A stretch of 32,194 bases of DNA from Elusimicrobiota bacterium (lineage in GTDB: Bacteria; Elusimicrobiota; Elusimicrobia; UBA1565; UBA9628). Positions 7,151-14,512 of the stretch are shown in pieces (position 1 is the stretch's first letter; each line of letters starts with the position of its first letter). Location of the stretch: the NCBI GenBank assembly GCA_003151975.1, contig PLZD01000033.1, forward strand, positions 1 through 32,194. Direction: 5' to 3'. The notes below the pieces were generated by a model. The model searched no databases. It saw only the letters and a list, made by a program, of their open reading frames with translations, and was not told the DNA's origin. The translations under genes were made by a program, and so were the position numbers.

Positions 7151-8173
7151 TTAGTAGGAATTCCAGGTATTCTGGCTGGAATCGGTATGGGTGCAGTTGA
7201 CCCATACGGACCCGAAATTGGCGTTGCCTTTGACATTATCGTAGAGCCAACCGCCCTCGTCGTTTGGATTGGATCCCAGGAGGACCGCCGAGCTGTCCTG
7301 ATGATGGCTTGAAGCCTTGGCAACGGGAATGCGGACCAGGTATTTTCCACCTTCCGTCAAGGCTGCCAAGTCCGACGGATACTGTCCATGCCTGTCCTCC
7401 TTGTAGATGGTCAAGGCGCTTCGGATTGCGCGCAGGCCCCCGATGGTCTCGCCTTCATTGTGTAGGTAGATCAGGTAAAACGCTTTCGGCACAATAATGA
7501 AAATCATGAACCCGAACAGGAAGACGAAAAGCCCTCCAACAACGATTCGTTTCAATGTTTGTGTGGATTTATTGGGTGGCGCGATCATGGCTGTTCCGGG
7601 CGGCCGCCTGAGCGAGCTCCGCGTCAGGATGACGACGGCCGGCAAGAGCCAGAGGATGGCCAGCGCGTAGAGCACCATCATCCCTTTCGGCGGGTTGTGG
7701 CCGAGGAAGAGGAGGACGGCGACCAGCCACATCGCGCAGAGAACCCAACCAAGGAGGGCGACGACTCTCCAGAGCCAGACCCACTTCCATGTGTTCATGC
7801 TGCACCAGTATATCCCGAGCGGTATGAACATGAACCGCGCGGTCGAGAAGGCGGCTGAGACGGCTGCGTCAAAGTCGATCTTCGTCCCGTCGGGCATCCA
7901 CATGGCGAGGAAGGCGGACAAGACGAGCAGGTAGCTGTAGATCCGGAGGGCCTTGTTTTCTGGTCCGACGGAGGAGCCGCGAAATATCCTCCGCGCCAGG
8001 TAGAACGGGAGAAGGAGCGGTGCGGCGATGACGAGGAGATACAAGAGGACGAGCATCGCTATGATTGTGGACACCCCCCACAAGGGAAGATGATACGGGT
8101 GGCCGAAAGCGACAAAAGGGGGGACGGACGTAGAGGACACTGGAGACGACGAGTGGGCGATCCAGTAGGTCAT
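7151..8173 (-). CDS. Polytopic membrane protein with C-terminal pseudopilin-like domain
   Basis: A 340-residue protein. The first about 240 residues hold roughly six hydrophobic helices, for example WGVSTIIAMLVLLYLLVIAA, YSYLLVLSAFLAMWM, VVALLGWVLCAMWLVAVLLF and IVVGGLFVFLFGFMIFIIV. The last about 100 residues look like the globular part of a type II/IV pseudopilin: ETIGGLRAIRSALTIYKEDR, HGQYPSDLAALTEGGKYL, IPVAKASSHHQDSSAV, NDEGGWLYDNV, and a terminal VWVNCTHTDSSQNTWNSY. Normal pseudopilins have a short leader, a prepilin peptidase site and one N-terminal helix. Here the last transmembrane helix stands where the pilin helix would be and no peptidase site is visible, so assembly into a pilus is doubtful. 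The pilin-like signature is the main lineage clue in the window. The start at 8173 is the longest option; later starts are possible. Confidence 0.75.
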   Translation of the reverse strand: MTYWIAHSSSPVSSTSVPPFVAFGHPYHLPLWGVSTIIAMLVLLYLLVIAAPLLLPFYLARRIFRGSSVGPENKALRIYSYLLVLSAFLAMWMPDGTKIDFDAAVSAAFSTARFMFIPLGIYWCSMNTWKWVWLWRVVALLGWVLCAMWLVAVLLFLGHNPPKGMMVLYALAILWLLPAVVILTRSSLRRPPGTAMIAPPNKSTQTLKRIVVGGLFVFLFGFMIFIIVPKAFYLIYLHNEGETIGGLRAIRSALTIYKEDRHGQYPSDLAALTEGGKYLVRIPVAKASSHHQDSSAVLLGSNPNDEGGWLYDNVKGNANFGSVWVNCTHTDSSQNTWNSY

Positions 8174-8190
8174 TCTAAGGCCAAGTGTAG

Positions 8191-8379
8191 CCCTGGAAGG
8201 AGTTGTTGTCCAGTGCTCTGGCCCTCAGTCCTAGGCCGCACGGCGTGGAAAAACTGGCCGGCCAAGAAAATCGCTACCGCATTCGAGTCGACGATTATTG
8301 GATTATTTATGTCGTCGCCGACGCCTCGCATGTGGTTACCATTGAGGTGATTGGCCATCGTCGCGAAGTCTATCGCTGA
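8191..8379 (+). pseudogene. Truncated RelE-type toxin remnant
   Basis: Reading in frame from 8191 to TGA 8377-8379 gives a sequence with the C-terminal pattern of RelE toxins: PRPHGVEKLAGQENRYRIR, VDDYWIIYVV and IEVIGHRREVYR at the end. A stop (TAG 8188-8190) lies just before the fragment, and the N-terminal 20 or so residues of a RelE protein are missing. No start codon or antitoxin gene is attached. The break coincides with the neighbouring divergent membrane-protein gene, so a rearrangement probably cut it. Confidence 0.75.
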
Positions 8380-8385
8380 CGGCGG

Positions 8386-8500
8386 GTTCGAGTAACGTCC
8401 TATTCCCGTGGTCAGTTTAGGGACGAAATGCCACTTTGCGCAATTGTAGTTCGTTTCCGGCGCCGGCCCAGGTTCGAATACTGCCAACGACGGGCAGCCA
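8386..8500. repeat. 115-bp intergenic repeat, copy B
   Basis: This is the counterpart of 6987-7102. It begins right after the RelE remnant and ends CGGGCAGCCA two bases before the antitoxin stop. After the core it continues with GACG, as the other two copies do. The GGTTCGAAT inside it looks like a tRNA T-loop, but no tRNA folds around it. Confidence 0.55.
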
Positions 8501-8502
8501 CT

Positions 8503-8790
8503 CTAGACGAATTTGATCTCAAGGCGCTTGTTGAAAGCCGCAGCGATCCTCTGCAAGGTCCTTAGCGTGACGCTGGGTCGAGCCGCACTCTCTAGTCTCG
8601 AGACCACTTCCTGACAGGTCTTGATCTTCCGGGCCAGCTCCGCCTGGGTCATATTGTTTTTCGCTCGCAGGCACGAAATCTCTGCGGCCAGCTTTGAGGG
8701 GAGTTCGTCCTCGTCCCAGGCCTTCCGGAACTCCGGATCGCGCATCTCTTCCTCAAGCCAGGCGTGAAATGAATTCCTTTTTTTCTTCAT
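8503..8790 (-). CDS. HigA-type antitoxin (XRE-family HTH)
   Basis: A 95-residue protein starting at ATG 8790, which overlaps the toxin stop by ATGA. The helix-turn-helix lies at about 38-92: LAAEISCLRAKNNMTQAELA, RKIKTCQEVVSRLES and LRTLQRIAAAFNKRLEIKF, the usual XRE/HigA layout. The N-terminal 35 residues (SFHAWLEEEMRDPEFRKAW) are the kind of charged helix that wraps the toxin in this family. The pair has the toxin-first order typical of HigBA. The protein would neutralise the toxin and repress the shared promoter at about 9150-9180. In-frame upstream starts would lie within the toxin gene and are less likely. Confidence 0.85.
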   Translation of the reverse strand: MKKKRNSFHAWLEEEMRDPEFRKAWDEDELPSKLAAEISCLRAKNNMTQAELARKIKTCQEVVSRLESAARPSVTLRTLQRIAAAFNKRLEIKFV

Positions 8791-9146
8791 GCTGCTTCTC
8801 CTCTGGACGACAACCATTCTTCTCTGCATCGATGGGCTCGGGCGATCTCCCGCAGATCAAGCTTCCACGTTTTCTTGCGAAAGCCGCTCGTTACAACGAT
8901 CGTGCGGCCCTCGATAAAATAAAGAAACCGATATTCTTCGTGCCTCACGGAAACTCTCAATTCCCTGATTGGACCTGAAACGACGTCAGCCATCGGCCGG
9001 AGAAGGTGCGGCCCACATTCCTCAAGCCTTGCAAGCCGGCGGGCTATCTTGCCTCTGGCCGTACCGTCTAGAGTCCTGATGAATTCCCGCGCGGGCTCGT
9101 CGCCGCGGTGTGTGGCGTAGAAGTCGAGTTCGTATTCCCCGGCCAT
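8787..9146 (-). CDS. HigB/RelE-family toxin (phage-derived Gp49-like)
   Basis: A 119-residue protein with the HigB-like layout: YELDFYATHRGDEPAREFIR, then RGKIARRLARLEECG, IRELRVSVRHEEYRFLYF and IVVTSGFRKKTWK. The arginines and the basic GFRKKT segment fit a RelE-fold mRNA interferase. It should cut mRNA on the ribosome when not bound by the antitoxin encoded downstream. Starting at ATG 9146, it is the first gene of a two-gene operon with a 4-bp overlap. The last about 20 residues (IARAHRCREEWLSSRGEAA) extend past the usual end. It lies next to a degraded RelE remnant, so this spot has held toxin-antitoxin modules more than once. Confidence 0.85.
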   Translation of the reverse strand: MAGEYELDFYATHRGDEPAREFIRTLDGTARGKIARRLARLEECGPHLLRPMADVVSGPIRELRVSVRHEEYRFLYFIEGRTIVVTSGFRKKTWKLDLREIARAHRCREEWLSSRGEAA

Positions 9147-9151
9147 TTAAG

Positions 9152-9178
9152 TGTATAGCAAAATTGTCATATTGTCAA
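9152..9178 (-). promoter_or_regulatory. Promoter and likely operator of the toxin-antitoxin pair
   Basis: On the minus strand TTGACA (9178-9173) is followed after 15 bases by TATACA (9157-9152), just before the toxin ATG at 9146. The direct repeat TGACAAT-ATGACAAT covers the -35 region and is a candidate antitoxin operator. The leader is only a few bases long. Confidence 0.6.
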
Positions 9179-9208
9179 TGGCCGCTAAAGGGCCTCAATA
9201 TACATACG

Positions 9209-9243
9209 ATTTGACCCCCGAAATTGTTCCAGTGGGGACAAAT
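9209..9243. repeat. Inverted repeat upstream of the DUF1648-like gene
   Basis: ATTTGACCCC (9209-9218) and GGGGACAAAT (9234-9243) pair at 9 of 10 positions around a 15-base loop. It may be a transposon-end remnant or a 3' signal. No transposase is nearby. Confidence 0.4.
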
Positions 9244-9262
9244 TGTTCAACCCGTTTCGTGC

Positions 9263-9277
9263 TAAAATTGAGGCGTG
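9263..9277 (+). promoter_or_regulatory. Extended -10 placed six bases before a GTG
   Basis: TGCTAAAAT carries the hexamer TAAAAT at 9263-9268, and GTG follows at 9275 after six bases, where transcription should begin. This GTG opens a 9-codon frame whose TGA (9302-9304) overlaps the GTG 9301 of the next gene. A nearly identical block, CGTTTCGTGCTAAAAT, stands before the gene at 9870. Confidence 0.5.
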
Positions 9278-9300
9278 AACCTAAATGTGATGACGTTCGC

Positions 9301-9798
9301 GTGAGCAGAAACGAGCTCGTCATGGCCCTCTTTCTCGCGGCTTTGCTCGCCAATATCGCGCAGGGCCTGATCTATTTCCTGCAGCTGCCCGATCCCGTCG
9401 CCGCGCACTTCAACGCGGCCGGCGTCGTCAATTCGTGGATGAGCCGGCGCGCCTTCGTCGGCTTCAAACTCGGCGTCTCTTTCTTCGTCGCGATCATGGT
9501 GCTGCTGCCCGCCATCGCTCTGCGCAAGACTCCCGACGCGAAGATCAACTTGCCCAATAAAGAGTATTGGCTCGCGCCGGAGCGGCGCGAGGAAACCTTC
9601 CATTATTTCGAGGCCTTCTTTTTGTGGTTTGGCGCGGCGACGCAGGTTCTTCTGCTCGATGTCTTTCACCAGGTCTTTCGCGTCAACATCGGCTTGGCCA
9701 AGACGCTCGAGCATCCGCGCGCGAGCTTGGCCTGCTACGTCGCGTTCTGTTTCGTCTGCGTCGCCCACATGCTGCGCCGCTTCTTGCGCCGCGAGTAG
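9301..9798 (+). CDS. DUF1648-like membrane protein
   Basis: The most likely start is GTG 9301, giving 165 residues; ATG 9322 is the next option. Extending to 9151 would add low-quality sequence lying across the toxin-antitoxin promoter, so it was rejected. The motif YFLQLPDPVAAHFNAAGVVN followed by WMSRRAF is the signature of DUF1648, found in SdpI-like and other small membrane proteins. Hydrophobic helices lie at about 4-24, 49-70, 104-125 and 140-155. SdpI-type proteins include immunity and signalling proteins, but the domain alone does not fix a role. It is probably made from the extended -10 element at 9263. Confidence 0.7.
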   Translation: MSRNELVMALFLAALLANIAQGLIYFLQLPDPVAAHFNAAGVVNSWMSRRAFVGFKLGVSFFVAIMVLLPAIALRKTPDAKINLPNKEYWLAPERREETFHYFEAFFLWFGAATQVLLLDVFHQVFRVNIGLAKTLEHPRASLACYVAFCFVCVAHMLRRFLRRE

Positions 9799-9857
9799 GT
9801 CTCTTGCCGGGACCGCCGGTGCCCCTTAGGGCTCATGGCGGCGCGGGCGTTTCGTGC

Positions 9858-9872
9858 TAAAATCGGCCTGTG
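9858..9872 (+). promoter_or_regulatory. Extended -10, apparent leaderless start of the 9870 gene
   Basis: TGCTAAAAT has its hexamer TAAAAT at 9858-9863, and six bases (CGGCCT) separate it from GTG 9870. This is the spacing at which RNA synthesis would begin at or next to the start codon. No Shine-Dalgarno can fit. Confidence 0.55.
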
Positions 9873-11303
9873 ATCCTTTTTTTCCTTGCGTTAGGGCTTT
9901 TCGTGGTCGGGCCGGCTTGCGCGATCGACGTCCGAACTCCAGTTGAATTCGTGGGGCCGCGGCTCCTTTCGTTGACGGTTCCCTTGACGCCGCCGCCGGC
10001 TGCGGCCGCGCTGCCGGACCTCTCCTCGGTCATTGATGCCGGAACGGTTCCTCAGCGCCTGGATTTAGCGCAGCCCGCCGGTCCCGGCCTTGCGCCGGAA
10101 GCGGCGCTCCCGGGGCTCGAGGCGCAAGTCAATGCGGAGGCTCGGCCTGACGCGGGCGCGGCGCGTCCGCCCGCCGAGACCGAGTCGTTCGGCGGCCAAC
10201 AACGCTTCGACGGCGTCGGCGCGATCGGCGCCGCTGCGGTCCAAGCGGATTCCGTTTCGTCCGGCTGGAGCCAGGGAACTTTCGAGTCCTCCGCCGGCGG
10301 CAAAATCGCCTTCAAGAGCCGCGACGGCGGCCCGGGTGCCGCGCGGGTCTACGCTGGCGGCCTTTCGCTCAACGAGAGCTTCGATCCGTTGTTTGCCGCC
10401 AAGCGCGAGCCGACGGGCCCCGAATATTTCATGTGGACGCGCGGCCATCCGCCCACGGACTTGACTCCGACGAAATCGCCGCTCGACGCCGACGCGCGGG
10501 ACCTCGCGCGCATGATCGTGCTGGCGGGCCAGGCGTCGCCGACCGGTAAGGTCGAGCTCGCCCTGCATTCGTTTGGCACGCTCGTGTTCCAGCGCATGGT
10601 GCAATTGCGCGCCGAGCCCGAGGTCAAGGACGCCCTGCGCCTTCTTGCCGGTTCGCGCGTCGTGCTTTTGCACGCCACCACGCACTATGAAGGAAGCGAG
10701 CGCAAGGCCGGGCCGGAATTTGAGCAAATGGGCATGGGCGCGCGCATGTTCGTCGACTGGCTCGACGGGACCGACGCGGCGGCGCGTCCCTGGGAAGAGG
10801 CCGCGAAATTCAATCCGCTGGCCGGCTTTTTGCTCGCGCAGTGGCGCGCTCAGCGCGAGCAGGCCTTGGCGCTGGCATCTAAAGGCGCCGCCGACATGAC
10901 GCGCCATGATCTCGCGGAGCCGTGGGATCCCGCGTACGATCACATCCGCAAGGAGCTCATCGCGGCGCTCGCGCGGGACTCCCGCGATCCGGGCTGGCAG
11001 GAGGCCTTGCTGCGCCGCTCTAGCGACATGTTCCGGCTGCAGATGACGAAGAAGGACGTCGACTTTATCCGGCGCTTAGGTCTCCGCCTCGACCTCGTGC
11101 ACGCCGTCGGGGACAAGCTGCTTAACTGGGCGAGCGCCAAGATGTTGTTCGAGCTGTTGGGCATCTCCGCGCCGGACCACGCGCCCGCGCCCGGGACCGT
11201 GCTGCGCGACCGCACCGGAAGGTTCTCGGCCCGGATCGTCAATGGCGATCACTACTTTCCGCTCAAGAAGCCGGGCGAGCTCGCCGACCTGCTCGACAAA
11301 TGA
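9870..11303 (+). CDS. Exported alpha/beta-hydrolase (lipase-like)
   Basis: A 477-residue protein starting at GTG 9870. Residues 1-18 (ILFFLALGLFVVGPACA) are a signal peptide, so the product is exported. A Pro/Ala-rich segment of about 120 residues precedes the catalytic region. LALHSFGTLVFQRM contains the probable nucleophile Ser234 in an H-S-F-G elbow. A later DLVHAVGDKLLNW gives a candidate acid (about residue 416), and VNGDHYFPL gives the likely catalytic His461. The arrangement fits a serine hydrolase of the lipase/esterase kind; the substrate is unknown. Its stop overlaps the next hydrolase start by ATGA, so the two are translationally coupled and probably act on related substrates. Confidence 0.75.
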   Translation: MILFFLALGLFVVGPACAIDVRTPVEFVGPRLLSLTVPLTPPPAAAALPDLSSVIDAGTVPQRLDLAQPAGPGLAPEAALPGLEAQVNAEARPDAGAARPPAETESFGGQQRFDGVGAIGAAAVQADSVSSGWSQGTFESSAGGKIAFKSRDGGPGAARVYAGGLSLNESFDPLFAAKREPTGPEYFMWTRGHPPTDLTPTKSPLDADARDLARMIVLAGQASPTGKVELALHSFGTLVFQRMVQLRAEPEVKDALRLLAGSRVVLLHATTHYEGSERKAGPEFEQMGMGARMFVDWLDGTDAAARPWEEAAKFNPLAGFLLAQWRAQREQALALASKGAADMTRHDLAEPWDPAYDHIRKELIAALARDSRDPGWQEALLRRSSDMFRLQMTKKDVDFIRRLGLRLDLVHAVGDKLLNWASAKMLFELLGISAPDHAPAPGTVLRDRTGRFSARIVNGDHYFPLKKPGELADLLDK

Positions 11304-12451
11304 AGCCCATTCGCGCATTCGGCATGAAGTTCGTCCTGCCCAAGCGACCGGCGCTGGCGGTCTCTGAGCTCGATGATCTCACGACTCGCGCCCAGCGCGA
11401 GGCCGGCACGGTGGCGCTCGACGCCCTGCATATCGCGCCCCCCCGCAAGTTCTGGACTCCTCTGCCGAAACCCGTCCCGGGGACCTTGATCGAGGGGACC
11501 TTGCCCGACGACCACCACGCGCGCTTTCTTCTGCGAATTCCCAAAGAATGGAACGGGCGCCTGGTCGTGGCGGCGGCCTCGGGCGTGACCGACGAGAAGA
11601 CCTACGACCTTTATTTTTCGGACTTCCTTCTCAGCCGCGGCTACGCCTTCGGCGCGACCGACAAGGGAGTGCGGCGCGCGGTGCTCGACGGCGATACGGT
11701 GCTCATGCCGCTGATCGCCGAGGCGAGCATCTCAAACTGGGCGGGACGCCTCGAGGCGCTGGCGGTTTTGGCGAAGTCCGAATTGAAATCTCGCCGCGGG
11801 CGGACTCCCGAGCGCACCTACGCGGTCGGCCTTTCCAACGGCGGCTACGTCGCGCGGCGCGCGGCCGAATCAGCCTCCGGGCTCTTCGACGGCGCGCTCG
11901 AGATCTCGGGCGTGCTCTGGCGCGCTGACACGGGAAACCTGCTTCGAGAACTTCCCCGGGCCCTGCGCGGCGAGCCCGGCGTGTTCCCGACCGCCGAGGG
12001 GCCGTGGGAGCCGCTGGCCGCGCTCTACAAGGACCTGTATTGGGAGGCGGTCTTGTACATGTTCATCGCCGACCTCGACCCCGAGTTCGGCGGCGACATC
12101 AAGGGCTACGATCTCGACGCGCGACCCGCCGCCGTGCGCGAGCGCATCCGCGCGTTCGAGAATACGGGCGACTTGAAGGTCCCGCTCGTCTCGATTTCCG
12201 GGAAGAGAGACTACTTGATCGGCTCCGAGGGCCACGCCGCGGCTTATCGAGAAATCGTGCGCGCGCGGGGAAAGGCGGATCTGCATCGTTTGATCCTCGT
12301 CGACGACGCCTCGCACATCGACACGAACAACGAGGCGTTCCCTTTCGTCGAGCCGTTGATGCCCAGGGCGCACGCTGAATTTGAAGCGCTCGTTGCCCTG
12401 GTCGAAGGCGAGCCCGCGGCTACTGCGCCGTCCAGCCGCCGTCCACGCTGA
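11300..12451 (+). CDS. Alpha/beta-hydrolase (tannase- or oligomer-hydrolase-like)
   Basis: A 383-residue protein starting at ATG 11300 inside the previous stop. Motifs include LLRIPKEWNGRLVVAAASG, the oxyanion region FLLSRGYAFGATDKG and the nucleophile elbow VGLSNGGYVARR with Ser179. Near the end, VDDASHIDTNN gives the catalytic His. The pattern of IPxxWNGRLVV plus FLLxRGYA resembles secreted esterases of the tannase/feruloyl esterase and 3-hydroxybutyrate-oligomer hydrolase groups. No clear signal peptide is visible. It converges with, and overlaps by 32 bases, a 3-hydroxybutyrate-dehydrogenase-like gene on the other strand. That makes a hydroxyalkanoate substrate attractive, but this is inference. 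Confidence 0.75.
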   Translation: MKPIRAFGMKFVLPKRPALAVSELDDLTTRAQREAGTVALDALHIAPPRKFWTPLPKPVPGTLIEGTLPDDHHARFLLRIPKEWNGRLVVAAASGVTDEKTYDLYFSDFLLSRGYAFGATDKGVRRAVLDGDTVLMPLIAEASISNWAGRLEALAVLAKSELKSRRGRTPERTYAVGLSNGGYVARRAAESASGLFDGALEISGVLWRADTGNLLRELPRALRGEPGVFPTAEGPWEPLAALYKDLYWEAVLYMFIADLDPEFGGDIKGYDLDARPAAVRERIRAFENTGDLKVPLVSISGKRDYLIGSEGHAAAYREIVRARGKADLHRLILVDDASHIDTNNEAFPFVEPLMPRAHAEFEALVALVEGEPAATAPSSRRPR

Positions 12452-13193
12452 TCGAACTGCCCCGGACCTGAGCGGCCGCCTCCGAACAAAGGAACACCGC
12501 GATGCCTCCGATCTGCTCGGGCGTGGCGAATTCCAAGGAGGGCTGCTTCTCGGCTAGCAGGCGCTTCTTGGCTTCTTCTTCAGAAATCTTCTCGCGCGCC
12601 GCCAGGGCGTCGATCTGCTTTTGCACCAGAGGCGTGAGCACCCAGCCCGGGCAGATCGCGTTGCAGGTGACGCCGGTGGCGGCCGTCTCGAGGGCCACGA
12701 CTTTCGTCAAGCCGATGAGCCCGTGCTTAGCCGCGACATAGGCCGCCTTGCCGACTGATGCGACGAGGCCGTGCGCGGAGGCGATGTTGACGATGCGCCC
12801 CCAGCCGCGTTTCTTCATGCCCGGCAAGGCCGCGCGAATGGTGTGGAAGCTTGAGGATAAGTTGATCGAGAGGACCTGATCCCATTTCTCGGCGGGGAAG
12901 TCCTCCACGGCGGCCACGTGCTGGATGCCCGCGTTGTTGACGAGGATGTCGACCGAGCCGAGTTCTTTTTCGGCGCGCGCGATCATCGCGGAGATCTCGC
13001 CCGGCTTGCTCATGTCGGCAGGATCATACAGCGTCCGGCCGCCGAAGCTTTTGCGAGCCGACTCGATCTCGGCTGCGTCGCCGAAGCCGTTGAGCACGAT
13101 GTCCGCGCCTTCCCGCGCGAGCGCGCGGGCCACCCCCAGGCCGATGCCGGAGGTCGAGCCCGTCACGACGGCGACCTTTCCTTTCAGATTCAT
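12420..13193 (-). CDS. D-3-hydroxybutyrate dehydrogenase-like SDR
   Basis: A 257-residue short-chain dehydrogenase that would oxidise 3-hydroxybutyrate to acetoacetate with NAD. The cofactor loop TGSTSGIG lies at 11-18, NNAG at 86-89, Asn111, and the catalytic Ser139-Tyr152-x3-Lys156. The lid segment [20 protein letters not shown] is typical of 3-hydroxybutyrate dehydrogenases, and the C-terminus [11 protein letters not shown] is canonical. The start at 13193 ([10 protein letters not shown]) is preferred over 13211 because an extended -10, TGGTAGAAT, lies between them, eight bases before the ATG; a leaderless or very short leader follows from that. It is divergent from dcd. Confidence 0.85.
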   Translation of the reverse strand: MNLKGKVAVVTGSTSGIGLGVARALAREGADIVLNGFGDAAEIESARKSFGGRTLYDPADMSKPGEISAMIARAEKELGSVDILVNNAGIQHVAAVEDFPAEKWDQVLSINLSSSFHTIRAALPGMKKRGWGRIVNIASAHGLVASVGKAAYVAAKHGLIGLTKVVALETAATGVTCNAICPGWVLTPLVQKQIDALAAREKISEEEAKKRLLAEKQPSLEFATPEQIGGIAVFLCSEAAAQVRGSSISVDGGWTAQ

Positions 13194-13201
13194 GCGAAAC
13201 G

Positions 13202-13248
13202 ATTCTACCATTGCGAGGGTTCCACACGCCGCCCGAATTTCTTATAAT
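13202..13248. promoter_or_regulatory. Divergent promoters of the SDR gene and dcd
   Basis: On the minus strand TGGTAGAAT (hexamer at 13207-13202) serves the SDR gene. On the plus strand TATAAT at 13243-13248 serves dcd, with a 24-base leader that includes GAGGAG before the ATG. The two -10 boxes are about 40 bp apart. Confidence 0.6.
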
Positions 13249-13272
13249 CTCGAACCTACTCGAGGAGCGCCA

Positions 13273-13836
13273 ATGCTGAAACCCGACAGCTGGATCCGCA
13301 AGATGTGCAAGGAGCACAAGATGATCGACCCGTTCGTCGATCGCCAGGACGGGCACGGCAAGATTTCCTACGGGCTGTCCTCCTACGGCTACGACATCCG
13401 CATCGCCGACGAGTACAAGATCTTCACCAACGTCTACGGCGCGATCATCGACCCCAAGGCCTTCGACTCCAAGGCCTTCGTCGACCACAAGGGCCCGACC
13501 TGCGTGGTGCCGCCCAACTCGTTCGCGCTCGCGCGCACCGTCGAGCGCTTCAAGATGCCGCGCAACGCCTTAGCGATTTGTCTGGGCAAGAGCACCTACG
13601 CGCGCTGCGGCATCATCGTCAACGTGACGCCGCTCGAGCCGACTTGGGAAGGCTACCTCACGCTCGAGATCTCCAACACCACGCCGCTTCCCGCGAAGGT
13701 CTACTCGGGCGAGGGCATCGCCCAGCTGTTGTTCTTCCAAGGCACGGAAGTCTGCGAGACGGCTTACGCCGACCGCAAGGGCAAGTACATGAACCAGGTC
13801 GGCGTCGTGCCTCCGCGCATACTACAGAAGCGCTAG
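13273..13836 (+). CDS. dcd: dCTP deaminase
   Basis: A 187-residue protein that deaminates dCTP to dUTP, the feeder for thymidylate synthesis. The family motifs are plain: [20 protein letters not shown] near the N-terminus, [19 protein letters not shown] (the serine, arginine and following glutamate of the nucleotide site), [18 protein letters not shown] and a C-terminal [10 protein letters not shown]. The length matches trimeric Dcd proteins. It has its own TATAAT box and a good GAGGAG Shine-Dalgarno. The following gene begins one base after its stop and is probably co-transcribed. Confidence 0.95.
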   Translation: MLKPDSWIRKMCKEHKMIDPFVDRQDGHGKISYGLSSYGYDIRIADEYKIFTNVYGAIIDPKAFDSKAFVDHKGPTCVVPPNSFALARTVERFKMPRNALAICLGKSTYARCGIIVNVTPLEPTWEGYLTLEISNTTPLPAKVYSGEGIAQLLFFQGTEVCETAYADRKGKYMNQVGVVPPRILQKR

Positions 13837-13837
13837 C

Positions 13838-14428
13838 ATGCTCGCAGCAGCGATCCTTGCCGCCGCTCTTTTGGCGCGAGCCGCGGACAACGACTACGGC
13901 CACAAAGCGCCCGCGCCTTCAGGCGCGGACGCGCGCTCCTCCGCCGCGCAACGCCAGGAGACGCTGAGTGAGTTGTGGCAGAGGCGCATCCTGCCGCCCG
14001 ATTCCTCGCGCTGGCAGCCCGAGGACATCGCGCTGCTCGAGCGCTTGCGCCGCGCGGAGGCCGCCGACGCCGTCAGGATGCTTCGGCGCCGCCTGCACGG
14101 GCTCAAGGACCTCGCCGTCGAGTATCGCCCCGTCGGCGGCACGGTGACCGAATGGCGCCTCACTAAGGAAGGCTTCACGCGGTATTTGTTCCTGCGCTCG
14201 CAGGACGCCCTCGACTATTTTGACGGCAAGGACATTCCCGCCAAGACCGCCTTCCAGCTGACCGATCTCGACGGCAAAAAACTCTTCGACAAGAGCGGCC
14301 TGCTGACCGAGGCGGGAGAGGCGGTCTACGACCGGGCGCAGGACGGCCTCGAAGCGCGCTGGAAGCTGCCCTCCGGCGAGATCGGCGGAAGCCGCCGCCG
14401 GCCGCCCGAGGCTGGAAAAAACCCTTGA
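13838..14428 (+). CDS. Small exported protein of unknown function
   Basis: A 196-residue protein, unrecognised. The N-terminus MLAAAILAAALLARAADN is a short signal peptide. The mature part is charged and helical to about residue 90, including IALLERLRRAEAADAVRMLR. It then becomes beta-like with VTEWRLTKEGFTRYLFLRSQ and FQLTDLDGKKLFDKSG, and ends in a basic Gly/Arg/Pro tail. It starts one base after dcd and most likely shares its transcript. No catalytic motif is visible. The rplM promoter overlaps its 3' end. Confidence 0.6.
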   Translation: MLAAAILAAALLARAADNDYGHKAPAPSGADARSSAAQRQETLSELWQRRILPPDSSRWQPEDIALLERLRRAEAADAVRMLRRRLHGLKDLAVEYRPVGGTVTEWRLTKEGFTRYLFLRSQDALDYFDGKDIPAKTAFQLTDLDGKKLFDKSGLLTEAGEAVYDRAQDGLEARWKLPSGEIGGSRRRPPEAGKNP

Positions 14429-14454
14429 TTCCTCGTCGGGGTATTTGATATCAT
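14425..14454 (+). promoter_or_regulatory. Probable promoter of rplM-rpsI
   Basis: TTGATT (14425-14430) and TATCAT (14449-14454) are separated by 18 bases. The remaining leader of about 55 bases contains CCGTTCTATAGACGG, which can form a small hairpin, and an AAGAAAAGGAAA purine run before the ATG. Feedback control by L13 is known in other bacteria but cannot be judged here. Confidence 0.4.
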
Positions 14455-14512
14455 TCATATCTGTTCCCGCAGGGCCGTTCTATAGACGGGCAAAACAGAA
14501 GAAAAGGAAACC

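Noticed and set aside
8386-8500. Possible tRNA because of GGTTCGAAT
   Set aside because: The bases on both sides of the loop do not pair as a T-stem and no acceptor or anticodon arm can be drawn.
9151-9300. N-terminal extension of the DUF1648-like protein to 9151
   Set aside because: It would read through the toxin-antitoxin promoter and a hairpin, lacks DUF1648 character, and has no plausible start signal.
10065-10943. Minus-strand frame opposite the first alpha/beta-hydrolase
   Set aside because: It is Arg/Gly/Ala-rich without domains, typical of a shadow frame in GC-rich DNA.
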